From JAUWVG01 sp964633715 (GTDB lineage: Bacteria; Acidobacteriota; Aminicenantia; Aminicenantales; Aminicenantaceae): DNA of 64,000 bases. The position numbers and the translations under genes were made by a program. The stretch spans positions 22,432-86,431 of the forward strand of contig CAZWHQ010000014.1 in assembly GCA_964633715.1 (NCBI GenBank), in the 5' to 3' direction. A model generated the notes under the pieces. That model had not been told where the DNA came from. It was given only the letters and a program-made list of their open reading frames with translations, and ran no database searches. This document shows positions 24,926 to 34,650 of the stretch, piece after piece; the stretch's first letter is position 1, and each line of letters begins with the position of its first letter.

Positions 24926-27900
24926 CTATTTTTTTATTGGTTTGAATGACTTGTCCGGATAGGGCGGAGGTGCAGGCACATCAACTGGGTGAGTTTTTAT
25001 CTGCTCTTTGAGAAAGGCAATGGCCGCATCGACTTGAGCATCCTGGCCGTTAAATGTGGCGTGCGGGAGATTGTCGACAACAATATCGGGATCCACTCCG
25101 TGTCCTTCGATCAGCCAAATCCGTTCTGGCCCATAAACGCCCGTCTGCGGCGCTCTGGCCAATCCCTGGTCGGTCAAGCGGTTATTACTCGAGAGCCAGA
25201 TTTCTCCTCCCCATGTGCGTGTGCCGATAACTTTTCCCAGATCCAGTCGTTTGAAGCCTTCTGCAAATGCCTCTCCGTCCGAGGCCGTTTTTTCATCACA
25301 AAGCACAACCATATGTCCCCTGAATGCATACTGCATGTTCCAGGTGGGTTGGCCCACGCGGTCTTTCCAGTAGAACCAGGCTTTTCTGATCAGTTTTTCT
25401 AAAATAAAACTGTCGATATTCCCACCATTATTGTGCCGCACATCGATAATCAGGCCTTTGCGGTTAAACACAGGATAAAAATTACGGTACCACTCAGTGA
25501 TATTGCCGCCGCCCATCGCTCGAAGGTGGACATAACCGATTTCTCCGGCGCTCTCCTCTTCGACTTTGAGGCGTCTTGTATATTCCCAGTCACTGTACCG
25601 CAGTCCAGATTCATTGCCAGTGGGGATGATGATTACAGGCTCTGTCTTTCCAGTGGATGCAGATTTAATTTCGACAAGGACCTGGTGCCCCGCTTGATTG
25701 CGGAGCAGTTCATTGGGATGTGTGACGGACAGAGTCGATCGGCCGTTGATGCTGACGATGATATCGCCATTTTGAATATCGAGGTCTGGATCGGCAAGTG
25801 GTGAGAGCTCTGATGGATAATCGGGATCGGAGAGATAGATGTGGTCGATTTTATAACCTCCGGCTGATTCGTCACGTTCGAGCCGTGCGCCTAGAGTGGC
25901 CAAGCGGATTTGATCTGGGCCCCGTCTGAGATCTCCTCCACGGACACTGACATGCAGGGCTGAAAGTTCTCCGACGACCATTCCTATAAGGTCATTGAGC
26001 TCCAATCGGGTGGTCACTCTTTTGACAAGAGGAAGATATTTATCCCGAACGGCCTCCCAGTCGAGGCCGTGCATGCCTGGATCATAAAAATAATCTCTTT
26101 CCAGTCGCCATGCATCGATAAACAGTTGTTTGAAATCCTCTTTTACATCAATGGGAAAACTCCAGCCTCTGAGATCAACTGCTCCTTCATTGAGGTTAGA
26201 TATTTTTCTTGGCGCCGCATCAACCACATAGATGGCGCTTCCTTTCTGGAATAAAATTTTCTTTTTATCATTCGAGAATTCAAATCCACGAATTCCATCG
26301 GTGACGTCTACCACTTGAGGATTTTTGTTTCCAATTGGCAATGCTTTCAGTTGTGATGGGGATCCATATCCAGCACCTCTTTCAACCCAGAAGAGAGCCT
26401 TATCATTGACATTGAGGCTCCCGTAATTGCCTGGTTCAACAGGGACTTCCCGGATACGTTTTTGGATTCCATCCAGATCAATCTTTATCTCGAGTCCATC
26501 TTTATTTTCCTCCTTAGGCTTTTCCTGGGGCTCAGCTTTATTTGCCAGTTCATCTGCGGATTTAAAAGGCGACGGTATACCTTTTTGCAGGGAAAGGGCA
26601 AAAATGAGCTGGGGTCTATCAAAATAGGGTTCGGGTTGCCGTGTTCCCCAGGGGCTTCCTACGACCGAGCGGAGATTCCTGTCAGAAAGAAAATAGATGA
26701 ATTTTCCGTCTGGGCTCCAGGAAGGATCGACGCTGTTGGCCCTGTCTGTTGTCAGGGGAATTTGTTTTCCGGACTCGAGATTATAGAGATGGATCTGCAG
26801 GAAACTGTTCAGTGCTGCCTGGGAATAGGCCAGCCACTGGCTGTCTGGAGACCAGGAAATATCACCTATGCCTTCGCGGTTAAAAGACACCTTTTGTTCT
26901 TTTCCGTTTTCCACATTGACGATCCAGAGGTCGTTATTTTTATCGCTAAAAGCAAACCATTTTCCATCCGGTGATGGATATCCCTGATAGCGCAAAATGG
27001 TGCTGTTTTGAGTTAATTGTTGTTCACTGCCCACGCCATTTGCAGGCAGAGTGACAAATTCGAGTTCTCCGCTTTCGTCGGAAACGGCCAGAAGTCTTTT
27101 TCCATCCGGCATAAAAACAGCATCTCGATACCGGATACCCTCTTTGTAGGATGCTCGCACCAAACGTCCTGTTCCCACAGGAGCGACAAAAATCCGGCCC
27201 CTTGATGTCAGAACAACACTCTGTCCTTCTGGATGAACGTGAACTGAAGTCACATAGCTCATTGGATTTTCAACCCAGTTTTCGCGAAGCTGATCAAAAT
27301 CTGAAGCCAGGGTGATAGGGATAACATGGTCGTCATTGCTGCGGACATCGACCATTCGGATATCTGCACCCAACTGGTAAACGATCTTTCCATCATCGAG
27401 CGATGGATCGCGCACATCCCAACCGACGTGAAAAGTATGCTGTTTGAGGTCTTTTCCCTCGGTATCCATTGACCAGATATTCCAGGATCCGCTGCGGTCA
27501 CATCCATAATAGATACGTCCATTCCACCACATGGGAGCAAAATTTTCTCCTGTAAAATCGGCTGTGAGGTTTTGGGCCTCCTTTTCTCCAAAGGTGAATT
27601 TCCAAATGTTGCGGGCCGTTCCTCCTTTATATCTAGCGGTATTATTGTTGTGGAAGCCAGGACGTGCAAAATAGATGGTGCTTTTTGAGTCATCGAAAGA
27701 ACCATCGCTGGCTTGATGAAGAGGGATGCGGTATGTCTTATCTGTTTTAAGGTCAATTGTAACAAGCTGAGGATCGGGTATTGTCGAGTAAGCCCGGGTG
27801 GTGTAGAGGAGCTGGCCATCCGGAGTGAATCCAATAGCCGTAGAGGAATCCGCTTCATAAGTGAGGCGGGTGGGCAGCCCTCCATCGATAGGCATTGTAT

Positions 27901-28186
27901 AGAGTTCTGTGGGACCTTCGTATGTGGCCGAAAAAGCCAGGGTCTTTCCATCTGGGGAAATAGCAGGATGGGTTTCTTCTCCAGGATGAGTCGTCAAGCG
28001 CCTGGCTACTCCCCCCTGGCTATTGACGATCCAGAGATCCCCTTCAGCAGCAAAAACTAGGGAATCCTCCAGCAGTGTAGGGAAACGGTAGTAACCCCGA
28101 GTTTCAGCGTGAGAAGCCAAAACGCCAAAGGCCATAAAGATCACAAAAATAATCAAGGACACATAAAACCGTTTTTGAGATTTCAT
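24926..28186 (-). CDS. Exported tricorn-like S41 peptidase
   Basis: 1086 residues with a signal peptide (FYVSLIIFVIFMAFGVLASHA). Residues ~30-330 and ~330-560 form WD40/TolB-type propellers (GETHPAISPDGKTLAFSA, IGDISWSPDSQWLAYSQ, SVDPSWSPDGKFIYFLSDR). A linker rich in Lys/Glu is followed by the core domain, a PDZ region (~770-860; NGDIIVSINGRSTL) and the S41 catalytic part with DVRHNNGGNIDS and the nucleophile Ser in CDEKTASDGEAFAEGF. This is the tricorn protease layout; related proteins degrade oligopeptides. Here it is exported, unlike the archaeal cytosolic enzyme. Its promoter is at 28243-28272. Confidence 0.9.
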   Translation of the reverse strand: MKSQKRFYVSLIIFVIFMAFGVLASHAETRGYYRFPTLLEDSLVFAAEGDLWIVNSQGGVARRLTTHPGEETHPAISPDGKTLAFSATYEGPTELYTMPIDGGLPTRLTYEADSSTAIGFTPDGQLLYTTRAYSTIPDPQLVTIDLKTDKTYRIPLHQASDGSFDDSKSTIYFARPGFHNNNTARYKGGTARNIWKFTFGEKEAQNLTADFTGENFAPMWWNGRIYYGCDRSGSWNIWSMDTEGKDLKQHTFHVGWDVRDPSLDDGKIVYQLGADIRMVDVRSNDDHVIPITLASDFDQLRENWVENPMSYVTSVHVHPEGQSVVLTSRGRIFVAPVGTGRLVRASYKEGIRYRDAVFMPDGKRLLAVSDESGELEFVTLPANGVGSEQQLTQNSTILRYQGYPSPDGKWFAFSDKNNDLWIVNVENGKEQKVSFNREGIGDISWSPDSQWLAYSQAALNSFLQIHLYNLESGKQIPLTTDRANSVDPSWSPDGKFIYFLSDRNLRSVVGSPWGTRQPEPYFDRPQLIFALSLQKGIPSPFKSADELANKAEPQEKPKEENKDGLEIKIDLDGIQKRIREVPVEPGNYGSLNVNDKALFWVERGAGYGSPSQLKALPIGNKNPQVVDVTDGIRGFEFSNDKKKILFQKGSAIYVVDAAPRKISNLNEGAVDLRGWSFPIDVKEDFKQLFIDAWRLERDYFYDPGMHGLDWEAVRDKYLPLVKRVTTRLELNDLIGMVVGELSALHVSVRGGDLRRGPDQIRLATLGARLERDESAGGYKIDHIYLSDPDYPSELSPLADPDLDIQNGDIIVSINGRSTLSVTHPNELLRNQAGHQVLVEIKSASTGKTEPVIIIPTGNESGLRYSDWEYTRRLKVEEESAGEIGYVHLRAMGGGNITEWYRNFYPVFNRKGLIIDVRHNNGGNIDSFILEKLIRKAWFYWKDRVGQPTWNMQYAFRGHMVVLCDEKTASDGEAFAEGFKRLDLGKVIGTRTWGGEIWLSSNNRLTDQGLARAPQTGVYGPERIWLIEGHGVDPDIVVDNLPHATFNGQDAQVDAAIAFLKEQIKTHPVDVPAPPPYPDKSFKPIKK

Positions 28187-28242
28187 TTTTTAACTCCCTT
28201 CTTGTGTTTTAAAAGATTGCGAAAGATATTCACAGCTCTTTG

Positions 28243-28272
28243 CTTATATCACACCAAGGGGTCATGTCTCAA
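28243..28272 (-). promoter_or_regulatory. Promoter of the tricorn-like peptidase gene
   Basis: On the minus strand TTGAGA (28267-28272), 18-bp spacer and TATAAG (28243-28248), about 57 bases before the start codon. Confidence 0.5.
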
Positions 28273-28290
28273 CACTTGACATATAAGGTT

Positions 28291-28356
28291 CGGGGCCTGG
28301 CCTGCAAAACATGAACTATTTTAATAAATAATTCATGTTTTGCAGGCCAGGCCCCG
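28291..28356. repeat. REP-like long hairpin of the GGGGCCTGGC type
   Basis: Arms at 28291-28315 and 28332-28356 are perfect 25-base reverse complements around a 16-base AT-rich loop. The outer part is GGGGCCTGGC, shared with elements at 48799 and 58103. There is no T run, and it stands only 21 bases before the start codon of the next plus-strand gene, so it is not a simple terminator. It resembles REP/BIME palindromes mobilised by RAYT (Y1) transposases. Confidence 0.75.
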
Positions 28357-28377
28357 ATTGCGGTAAAATGAAGGCTT

Positions 28378-29052
28378 ATGTCGGAAGAAGCGAGAAACAG
28401 AGATGTCATTGAGAAAAAAGCACTGAAGTTAGAATTCTCTTTATTAGGGGTGGCCGATATAACCGGAATTCGGGAGAAATTCTACATCGAAACAAAGTCC
28501 GTGTCCTGCTTTGATAGGGCCATATCATTGGGAAAACGTCTTCTCGACTCAATCCTTGATGATATCAAGGATAAGCCTACACCCTTGTACTATCACCACT
28601 ACCGCCAGCTTAATTTCTTTTTAGACAGACAGGCTTTTTCATTGTCTTCCTATATTCAAGAGCTGGGCTTTCAGGCTATGCCAGTTCCCGCATCCCAAAT
28701 TCTCGACTGGAAAAAACATATCGGACATGTCTCACACAAACATGTGGGAGTACTGGCTGGTCTGGGATGGATCGGACGGAATAATCTCCTGGTCAATCCC
28801 GATCTTGGCGCGAGGTTCCGGTTGGTGACAATTCTCACTGATTTGCCTTTGGGTGCAGACAAGCCTTTAGACTTGAATTGTGATGTCTGTAAAAAATGTT
28901 TGCCCGTCTGTCCTGCAAACGCTATAAAGGACACTCAAGAGGAATTTGATCACATGGCCTGCTATGAAAAACTGGAAGAATTCCGCAGGGCCGGAATTGT
29001 TGGCCAGCACATTTGTGGTGTATGTGTCAAAGCCTGCCGCGGCCCTAAATAA
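28378..29052 (+). CDS. Short epoxyqueuosine-reductase-like 4Fe-4S protein
   Basis: 224 residues. It resembles the QueG family in MPVPASQ, HKHVGVLAGLGWIGRNNLLVNPDLGARFRLVTILTDLPL, and in the two ferredoxin-type clusters: CDVCKKCLPVCPANAI and a later C...CGVCVKAC. It is shorter than QueG (usually above 300 residues) and lacks the N-terminal substrate part and C-terminal HEAT-like repeats. It is therefore more likely a relative used in another reductive reaction. A REP-like hairpin lies directly upstream, leaving no room for a promoter between them. Confidence 0.75.
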   Translation: MSEEARNRDVIEKKALKLEFSLLGVADITGIREKFYIETKSVSCFDRAISLGKRLLDSILDDIKDKPTPLYYHHYRQLNFFLDRQAFSLSSYIQELGFQAMPVPASQILDWKKHIGHVSHKHVGVLAGLGWIGRNNLLVNPDLGARFRLVTILTDLPLGADKPLDLNCDVCKKCLPVCPANAIKDTQEEFDHMACYEKLEEFRRAGIVGQHICGVCVKACRGPK

Positions 29053-29054
29053 TC

Positions 29055-30122
29055 TCACTCGTATTTGATGGCATTGATGGGATGGGACAAAGCGGCTTTG
29101 ATGGATTGGAAGCTGACCGTCAGTAGTGCGATCACAGCAGCCAAAACACCGGTTATAACAAACATCCATACACCGATCCTTGCTTGATAGGAAAATCCCT
29201 GTGTCCATTTATTCATGGCAAAGTAAGCAATGGGCCAGGCAATGATGTTGGCTAAAAGGACAAGCTTCAGGAAATCTTTAGCTAAAAGAACGACAACTCC
29301 AGAAACAGAGGCTCCCAAGACCTTCCGGATGCCGATCTCCGGTTGAAATGAAGAGAGAAAAAGCGCCGGATAACTGCCGGCGGCAAATCCGACAAAGAGT
29401 AACATCGCGAATAATCCTGGGATCAGCCACGGCATCCCGAGATAGTCAATGGATAGATCACGCCCGGATAGAGAGCTGAACACAGGCAGAACAAGATGGG
29501 CCAGACCAATGGCAATAAGCATGGAAAAGAGGCTGTATATCAGCGATTCACCTAAAAACTGCCTGATCAGTTCTTTTCGTTCTGCACCAACAACTTTCCT
29601 GATCCCAACCTCTCTGGCTCGAAGAGCCGATCTCGCTGTAGCCAGGTTCATAAAATTGATGCATGCGATGATAAGGATAAACAGCGCGATAGCGGCAAAA
29701 ATATAGATGTAGGCGATATCACTGTTGGCACCGATCTCATTTTCCATGTGTGAATGGAGATGGATTTTTGTCAAAGGCTGAAGGAAAAAATTGATTTCAC
29801 CACCTATTGCTTTTAATGTTGTTCCCATATGTTTGTCAATGAGGGCCGGAAATTTATTTTCGAGTACTTTGGGATCGAAATTTTCTTGGAGAAGAACGTA
29901 TGTATATAAATTAAAGCTCAGCCACACTTCCATGGCTTCTCTATTCTGGGCATAGAGTGATTCGAATGAACAGAGAATATCAAAAGTGAAGTGGGAGTTT
30001 TTAGGGACGTCTTCGACCACTCCAGTGACTGTATAGTCAAATTGGTTGTCGACTTTCAAAATTTTGCCGATGGGATCTTCATCTCCAAAATATTTTTTGG
30101 CCGTGTCTTCGGTTAAAACCAT
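29055..30122 (-). pseudogene. Decayed MacB/FtsX-like permease gene with internal in-frame deletion
   Basis: 355 codons. The frame begins in the middle of the first periplasmic core (MVLTEDTAKKYFGDEDPIGKIL, which is ~230 residues into the intact paralogues). It continues through the first FtsX module (ARSALRAREVGIRKVVGAERKELIRQFLGES), then jumps from ALFLSSFQP directly to EIGIRKVLGASVSG of the last module. About 320 residues present in the three intact paralogues are missing at the join near 29341. No PadR gene precedes it. The frame is open ~100 bases further upstream but with unrelated sequence and no convincing start. Confidence 0.8.
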
Positions 30123-30242
30123 AATTAATTCGGGGGCACCTTCATCATGGAGAAAGCTGTTTAATATAAAGCCGATCTGAGTATTTCCATATGGAGTAAA
30201 ATCCTTTATGATGCTGTTTTAAGTTTATAGGATGTTGTACAC

Positions 30243-31505
30243 ATGAAACCTGCTAAACTCTGGAATAAAAATTTCTTTCTTCTCTGGCAGGGGCAGTTTG
30301 TCAGTCAGTTGGGAAATCAGGCGTTTTCCATTGCAATGCTCTTCTGGATTAAACACCAAACCGGTTCGGCCTCTCTCATGGGACTTTTAATGATGCTGAT
30401 TCATCTCCCGATGGTGATTCTGGGGCCTATCGCAGGAACATTCGCCGATTCTTACTCCCGGCGCAAGATCATCATTGCCTGCGATGTTTTGGCTGGAATT
30501 CCGGTTATAATCCTCTCAATCCTGCTTTTTATGACCCCTCAGAAGACTTCACTCGTCTTGGTATTAATGTTAATCGTGGGACTCCTTCTTGGTGTTGTCC
30601 GCACCTTCTTTAATCCCGCCATCACTGCGGCCATCCCCGACATTGTACCCAAGGAAAAAATTGCGGCAGCCAATTCTCTAAATCAGTCGAGTGTCCAGAT
30701 CTCGACAATTTTTGGCCAGGGTCTTGGCGGCTATCTTTTTATGCTTCTTGGAGCTCCTCTCCTTATTCTCATAGATGGAATCACTTATCTTTTTTCAGCC
30801 TTCAGTGAGTCTTTTATCTCTATCCCTCAAATCCTACCTGAAAAAAGCCGGATCTGGAAAGAGAAGTTTATCCAGTTTAAAAAAGACACAATAGAGGGGC
30901 TCAAGATTGTCTGGGGAAATACTGGGATGAGGGCCATGTTCTTCGTGGCCGCATTTTTGAACTTCTTTATCATGCCGCTTATTGTGCTTCTTCCGTTTTA
31001 TGTGGAAGACTTTCTTGGCGTAACACCCGATTGGTACGGTTATCTCCTTGCAGGATTTGGTCTTGGAGCTCTGATTGGATATGGATTCGCCGGCACACTG
31101 AAATTGTCCGGAAAGCGGCGAAGCCGGAGCGTCATAACTGCAATGATTCTGATGACCTCACTTTTGGCTTTATTGAGTGTGGCCAATAAATCGCTCCTTG
31201 CCTTGGCTATCTGGGTGTGCATTGGCGCTGCCAACGGATTCATCAATATCAATATCATCACACTGCTTCAGACCAGTGTCCCCAGTGAACTGCGCGGCCG
31301 GATTTTTGGTCTTCTGACTACGATCACGGCCGGACTCACCCCAATCGGGCTCGGCCTCGGCGGAGTCGTCGCTGATTTAACTGGGAGAAATATCCCGCTG
31401 ATTTATGGAGTGTGTGGAATCATTTTAATTCTTCTCGCAATAACAATTTCTCTTATCCGTCCCTTCCGCCGGTTTTTGACCGAGGGTACTATTGAAATAG
31501 AATGA
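30243..31505 (+). CDS. MFS transporter (EntS/macrolide-efflux-like)
   Basis: 420 residues, twelve hydrophobic segments. The start (KLWNKNFFLLWQGQFVSQLGNQAFSIAMLFWI) is characteristic of the MFS_3/EntS subgroup. GTFADSYSRRKIIIACD is the loop 2-3 motif (D-R-x-x-R-K type). Family members export siderophores or macrolides. It appears monocistronic; the next gene begins 112 bases downstream with its own ribosome site. Confidence 0.88.
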   Translation: MKPAKLWNKNFFLLWQGQFVSQLGNQAFSIAMLFWIKHQTGSASLMGLLMMLIHLPMVILGPIAGTFADSYSRRKIIIACDVLAGIPVIILSILLFMTPQKTSLVLVLMLIVGLLLGVVRTFFNPAITAAIPDIVPKEKIAAANSLNQSSVQISTIFGQGLGGYLFMLLGAPLLILIDGITYLFSAFSESFISIPQILPEKSRIWKEKFIQFKKDTIEGLKIVWGNTGMRAMFFVAAFLNFFIMPLIVLLPFYVEDFLGVTPDWYGYLLAGFGLGALIGYGFAGTLKLSGKRRSRSVITAMILMTSLLALLSVANKSLLALAIWVCIGAANGFININIITLLQTSVPSELRGRIFGLLTTITAGLTPIGLGLGGVVADLTGRNIPLIYGVCGIILILLAITISLIRPFRRFLTEGTIEIE

Positions 31506-31617
31506 TTTAAGGAGCCAATACGTCTCTTTGGATGGCAAATGTACTTGAAAAACATAGAGTTATAAAAGTGTGGACTTACAGGATATTGGTTCAAAAAATA
31601 GACAGAAAGGAGGTTTT

Positions 31618-32790
31618 ATGAGACAGACAATTTTCTGTATTTGCCTTATTTTTTGTCTCTTTGCCTTTGTTCCTCAATCCGGCTTTTCCGCTGCAGCCCC
31701 TCAATCCTTGGCAGATCTTCTCAAATCCGGAAGTGTTCATCTTGCCAGAGATATTGTTATATCGGAAAAAGAGTTTCCTGAAGGGGTCTATTTTCAAAAT
31801 CCAAGAGGAATTGTGGTTCATTCAGATGGACGGATATATATCAGTGATTCATTGGCCCATAACATTAAAATGATTAGTTCCAGTGGACAAATTATAAAAG
31901 TTTTTGGACAGGAAGGTCAGGGGCCTGGCGATTTGAATTCTCCAACATTTATCGCCATCTCCAGAGATCGGTTGGTCGTTTGGGAATCGATGAATAGGAG
32001 ATTTTCTCTGTTTAATATGAATGGGGCGTTTATCAATTCTGTAAAAGTCGAAGACGATATGGGTTGGATTTTAAAAATGAGGACTCTCCCTGACGGCCGT
32101 TTTGTTGTTTTGTCTGAAGTGCAACTCGAAGGAGACAATAAATTCTCGCAACTATACAGCCTTGTTCTTATGTCAGTCGATCTTAAAATCTTAAAAATCC
32201 TATATACTCAGAAACTTCGAAAGAGAAAACTCATCACAGAGCCAATGCGTGTGTTTGTACCACAACCCTTCACGCCGAGTATTCATTGGGATGTCACTTC
32301 AGAAGGGAACATCGTCGTTGGTTGTTCTGATTTGTGTGATATCGAAATTCATGATCCGGATAATGGCAGATTATCCACTTTTTTTCATGAGTATACCCCT
32401 GTTAAAGTGACCGCTGCTGACAAAGACAACCACTTTTCAATTTTCACTATGAACATTATAAGTGGAAATAAAATGGAAACGAAGAAGGGTGCTCCCGATT
32501 ACATAAAGGAAAACACAGATTTTCCCAAATATAAACCGGCCTTTAAGGAAATCGTTACAGATGACGAGGGAAATATTTGGGTGAAATCATTCCAAGAGGA
32601 TAGAGGACTCGAAGATCAACTCTTTGATGTCTTCGACAAAAAAGGTCAATTTATAACAAGAGTTCGAGTCCTTGGGGATACAACGTTCCCTTCTCTCTAT
32701 ACGTCGAAAATAAGTCATAAAGAATTCTGGGAAATAGAAAATGTAGATGGGGAATTTTTCAGAATCGTCCGCAACAAAATCGGCGAATAA
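31618..32790 (+). CDS. Exported 6-bladed beta-propeller protein
   Basis: About 390 residues. The ATG at 31618 is chosen because AAAGGAGG lies seven bases before it and a signal peptide follows (TIFCICLIFCLFAFVPQSGFSA). NHL-like blades are seen in FQNPRGIVVHSDGRIYISDSLAHNIKM and VFGQEGQGPGDLNSPTFIAI. The G-Q-G-P-G-x-L/F motif is the marker of the family commonly annotated '6-bladed beta-propeller'. Members are common in Bacteroidota and Acidobacteriota with no defined substrate. A 3' remnant of a close relative is at 11614-11964. Confidence 0.82.
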   Translation: MRQTIFCICLIFCLFAFVPQSGFSAAAPQSLADLLKSGSVHLARDIVISEKEFPEGVYFQNPRGIVVHSDGRIYISDSLAHNIKMISSSGQIIKVFGQEGQGPGDLNSPTFIAISRDRLVVWESMNRRFSLFNMNGAFINSVKVEDDMGWILKMRTLPDGRFVVLSEVQLEGDNKFSQLYSLVLMSVDLKILKILYTQKLRKRKLITEPMRVFVPQPFTPSIHWDVTSEGNIVVGCSDLCDIEIHDPDNGRLSTFFHEYTPVKVTAADKDNHFSIFTMNIISGNKMETKKGAPDYIKENTDFPKYKPAFKEIVTDDEGNIWVKSFQEDRGLEDQLFDVFDKKGQFITRVRVLGDTTFPSLYTSKISHKEFWEIENVDGEFFRIVRNKIGE

Positions 32791-32810
32791 CTTTTTTCCG
32801 AATCGACCAA

Positions 32811-34577
32811 TTATTGAGTAACTATCTGTTTAGCGTGTGCCCAACGTCTCTTTGAGTTTTTCTTTGGTTGAGCAAAGTGATTCTGGAAAGGGATTCTTAA
32901 ATATCCTCTCACATGTTTGATGCGGAAAGGTTTTGTATGGGTTTGGGCAATGATGCCTCCTTCAGAATTTAGGACTTGGGCTTCGATTTGATAAATGTAT
33001 CCAGAATTTATTGTGGGAGGGAGAGGTACATCCAAAAATCGTTGTGATTTCTGTTGGTTTTGTCCATTATTTATGGACGATAATTTCACGGTAAAAACGT
33101 CACGTGTATTCGAAAGTGTATATTTTTCATTAGCAAGAGTTTTGATCTGCATTTGTAATGTGGTGGCTTCCGGCAAATCCAAAAGCGTCTGGCTCAAGCG
33201 CATGCGACAAGTTCCATCGTCTTTCCACAGGAAGGTCATGTCCTCGTACCTGAGGGCAAAATTAAAATCTTTGATTTGATGGTGGATATCGTAGGCAGAC
33301 ACCCATTCCGGAAAAGTCTGCCGTGTCGACGCAATAAATCCTACGGAGTCCAATGCAGCCAGGCCACCATGTGTGCCGTGCCGGTTTTTCTTGATGCCTG
33401 AAAACCAGTTCATGAATCTACTGCTGCTGCTTTCGTATCCGTATTTAATACTCACAAGAACTGATGCCGGGTATTTCACAGTGTTTCCATTCATCCCCAT
33501 CTGGATGCGTTTCAGTGCATCAGGGAAATTTGTCGAGAGGGATGCTTTGAAAACATCCGATTGGGGAATCCATTCCTCCATGGCTATCCCCTGTTCGATC
33601 AATCCTATGGGATCTTTCCCCTGCAGATTTTTCATCCTAAAGGCGTTGTTTTCCTGGTCATATTCAACCTCGACAGATCCAGCTTGAGATAGGATAAGAA
33701 AATGGCCTGTATTTTTATTATATGTGGCTGTGAGTTCTGCCCATGGTTGTTTGGCAAGCACTTGGGCCAGTTCCACCCTCCTGGGTTCCTGGATAAAAAA
33801 TGGAGCTACAGATAGAATTCCCGAAGTGTGATAGATGACGTCGTCAGGATTTTTAAGGCTTTTTACGGGATTGAAATTGAACTCTTTTAGGGTCTTGTAA
33901 ATGTTAAGAACCTGTCCTTTCTGCAATGTGTTGGCGTGGTCAGACTGCATTGTCACCTCTAAGGGTTCATTAAACTTCTTGAGATGATCTTTCTGAATTT
34001 GGTTGAGACCGGCGTCTACGGCAAGAAGAATTTTTTGAAGACCCTCTTCACCCTTCATGTGTGCGATAATATCGGAAATGCCAATAAAGGCAAAAAACAG
34101 CCTTGGAGTATTGGAGGAAAGGACTTTTTCACCCAGGCTTCTCATTTTTTTATCGATTCCGCTTCTTCCAAAAATGTACGCTTGGAGTTGGATGATCACA
34201 TTTTCTTGGATGTAATCAAATTTATTGGGAAAACCCTTGGATTTGAACAAATCCTTAAAACCGCCCTCGAGTCTATTCATGACGGGATCGTAATATCTTG
34301 TCTGATAGCCTTCTACTTCACCGGCATTAAGGATGACTGACCAGGCATAATTTGTGAGTGCGGGAAACGTCGAAATCATCCTTGAGGGTGGTTCGAAGTT
34401 TTTAAAAAGCCCATTGGCCTTTGCCTTCATAAAGACTGAATAAGGAACGGCATCAAGGCAGAGAAAAAGATGCCGTTGATCCAGATTCTCCCCAAATGAG
34501 TGCGAAACAAAAACAAGGGCAATAGACAAAACTATCAGAACAATTCGATAGTGAATTAATCGTGTTCTTTTTTCCAT
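32811..34577 (-). CDS. Exported alkaline-phosphatase-superfamily-like protein
   Basis: About 588 residues from the ATG at 34577; an in-frame TTG at 34607 lies only about nine bases after the likely transcription start. The signal sequence (IVLIVLSIALVFVSHSFG) is followed by LFLCLDAVPYSVF, resembling the metal-binding Asp region of nucleotide phosphodiesterases, then ISTFPALTNYAW, which carries a possible Thr nucleophile. TMQSDHANT recalls the S-D-H-G metal-binding motif. These suggest an alkaline-phosphatase fold, but the match is weak and activity uncertain. The last ~170 residues are beta-rich. Confidence 0.6.
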   Translation of the reverse strand: MEKRTRLIHYRIVLIVLSIALVFVSHSFGENLDQRHLFLCLDAVPYSVFMKAKANGLFKNFEPPSRMISTFPALTNYAWSVILNAGEVEGYQTRYYDPVMNRLEGGFKDLFKSKGFPNKFDYIQENVIIQLQAYIFGRSGIDKKMRSLGEKVLSSNTPRLFFAFIGISDIIAHMKGEEGLQKILLAVDAGLNQIQKDHLKKFNEPLEVTMQSDHANTLQKGQVLNIYKTLKEFNFNPVKSLKNPDDVIYHTSGILSVAPFFIQEPRRVELAQVLAKQPWAELTATYNKNTGHFLILSQAGSVEVEYDQENNAFRMKNLQGKDPIGLIEQGIAMEEWIPQSDVFKASLSTNFPDALKRIQMGMNGNTVKYPASVLVSIKYGYESSSSRFMNWFSGIKKNRHGTHGGLAALDSVGFIASTRQTFPEWVSAYDIHHQIKDFNFALRYEDMTFLWKDDGTCRMRLSQTLLDLPEATTLQMQIKTLANEKYTLSNTRDVFTVKLSSINNGQNQQKSQRFLDVPLPPTINSGYIYQIEAQVLNSEGGIIAQTHTKPFRIKHVRGYLRIPFQNHFAQPKKNSKRRWAHAKQIVTQ

Positions 34578-34622
34578 ATTTATGCGGGATGTATTCAAGA
34601 TTCTCAATTTATCGAACAGAAG

Positions 34623-34650
34623 TTTATATCAACTACAAAAAAAAAGTCAA
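34623..34650 (-). promoter_or_regulatory. Promoter of the alkaline-phosphatase-like gene
   Basis: On the minus strand TTGACT (34645-34650), 16-bp spacer and TATAAA (34623-34628). The -35 box overlaps the last codons of the HAD gene, so the downstream gene has its own promoter. Confidence 0.6.

Noticed and set aside
27259..27951. Minus-strand 230-codon frame inside the tricorn-like gene
   Set aside because: Same strand but another frame; the real frame has continuous propeller repeats here.
28291..28356. Intrinsic terminator
   Set aside because: No T run on either side and it lies just before a start codon; the repeated GGGGCCTGGC outer sequence points to a repeat family instead.
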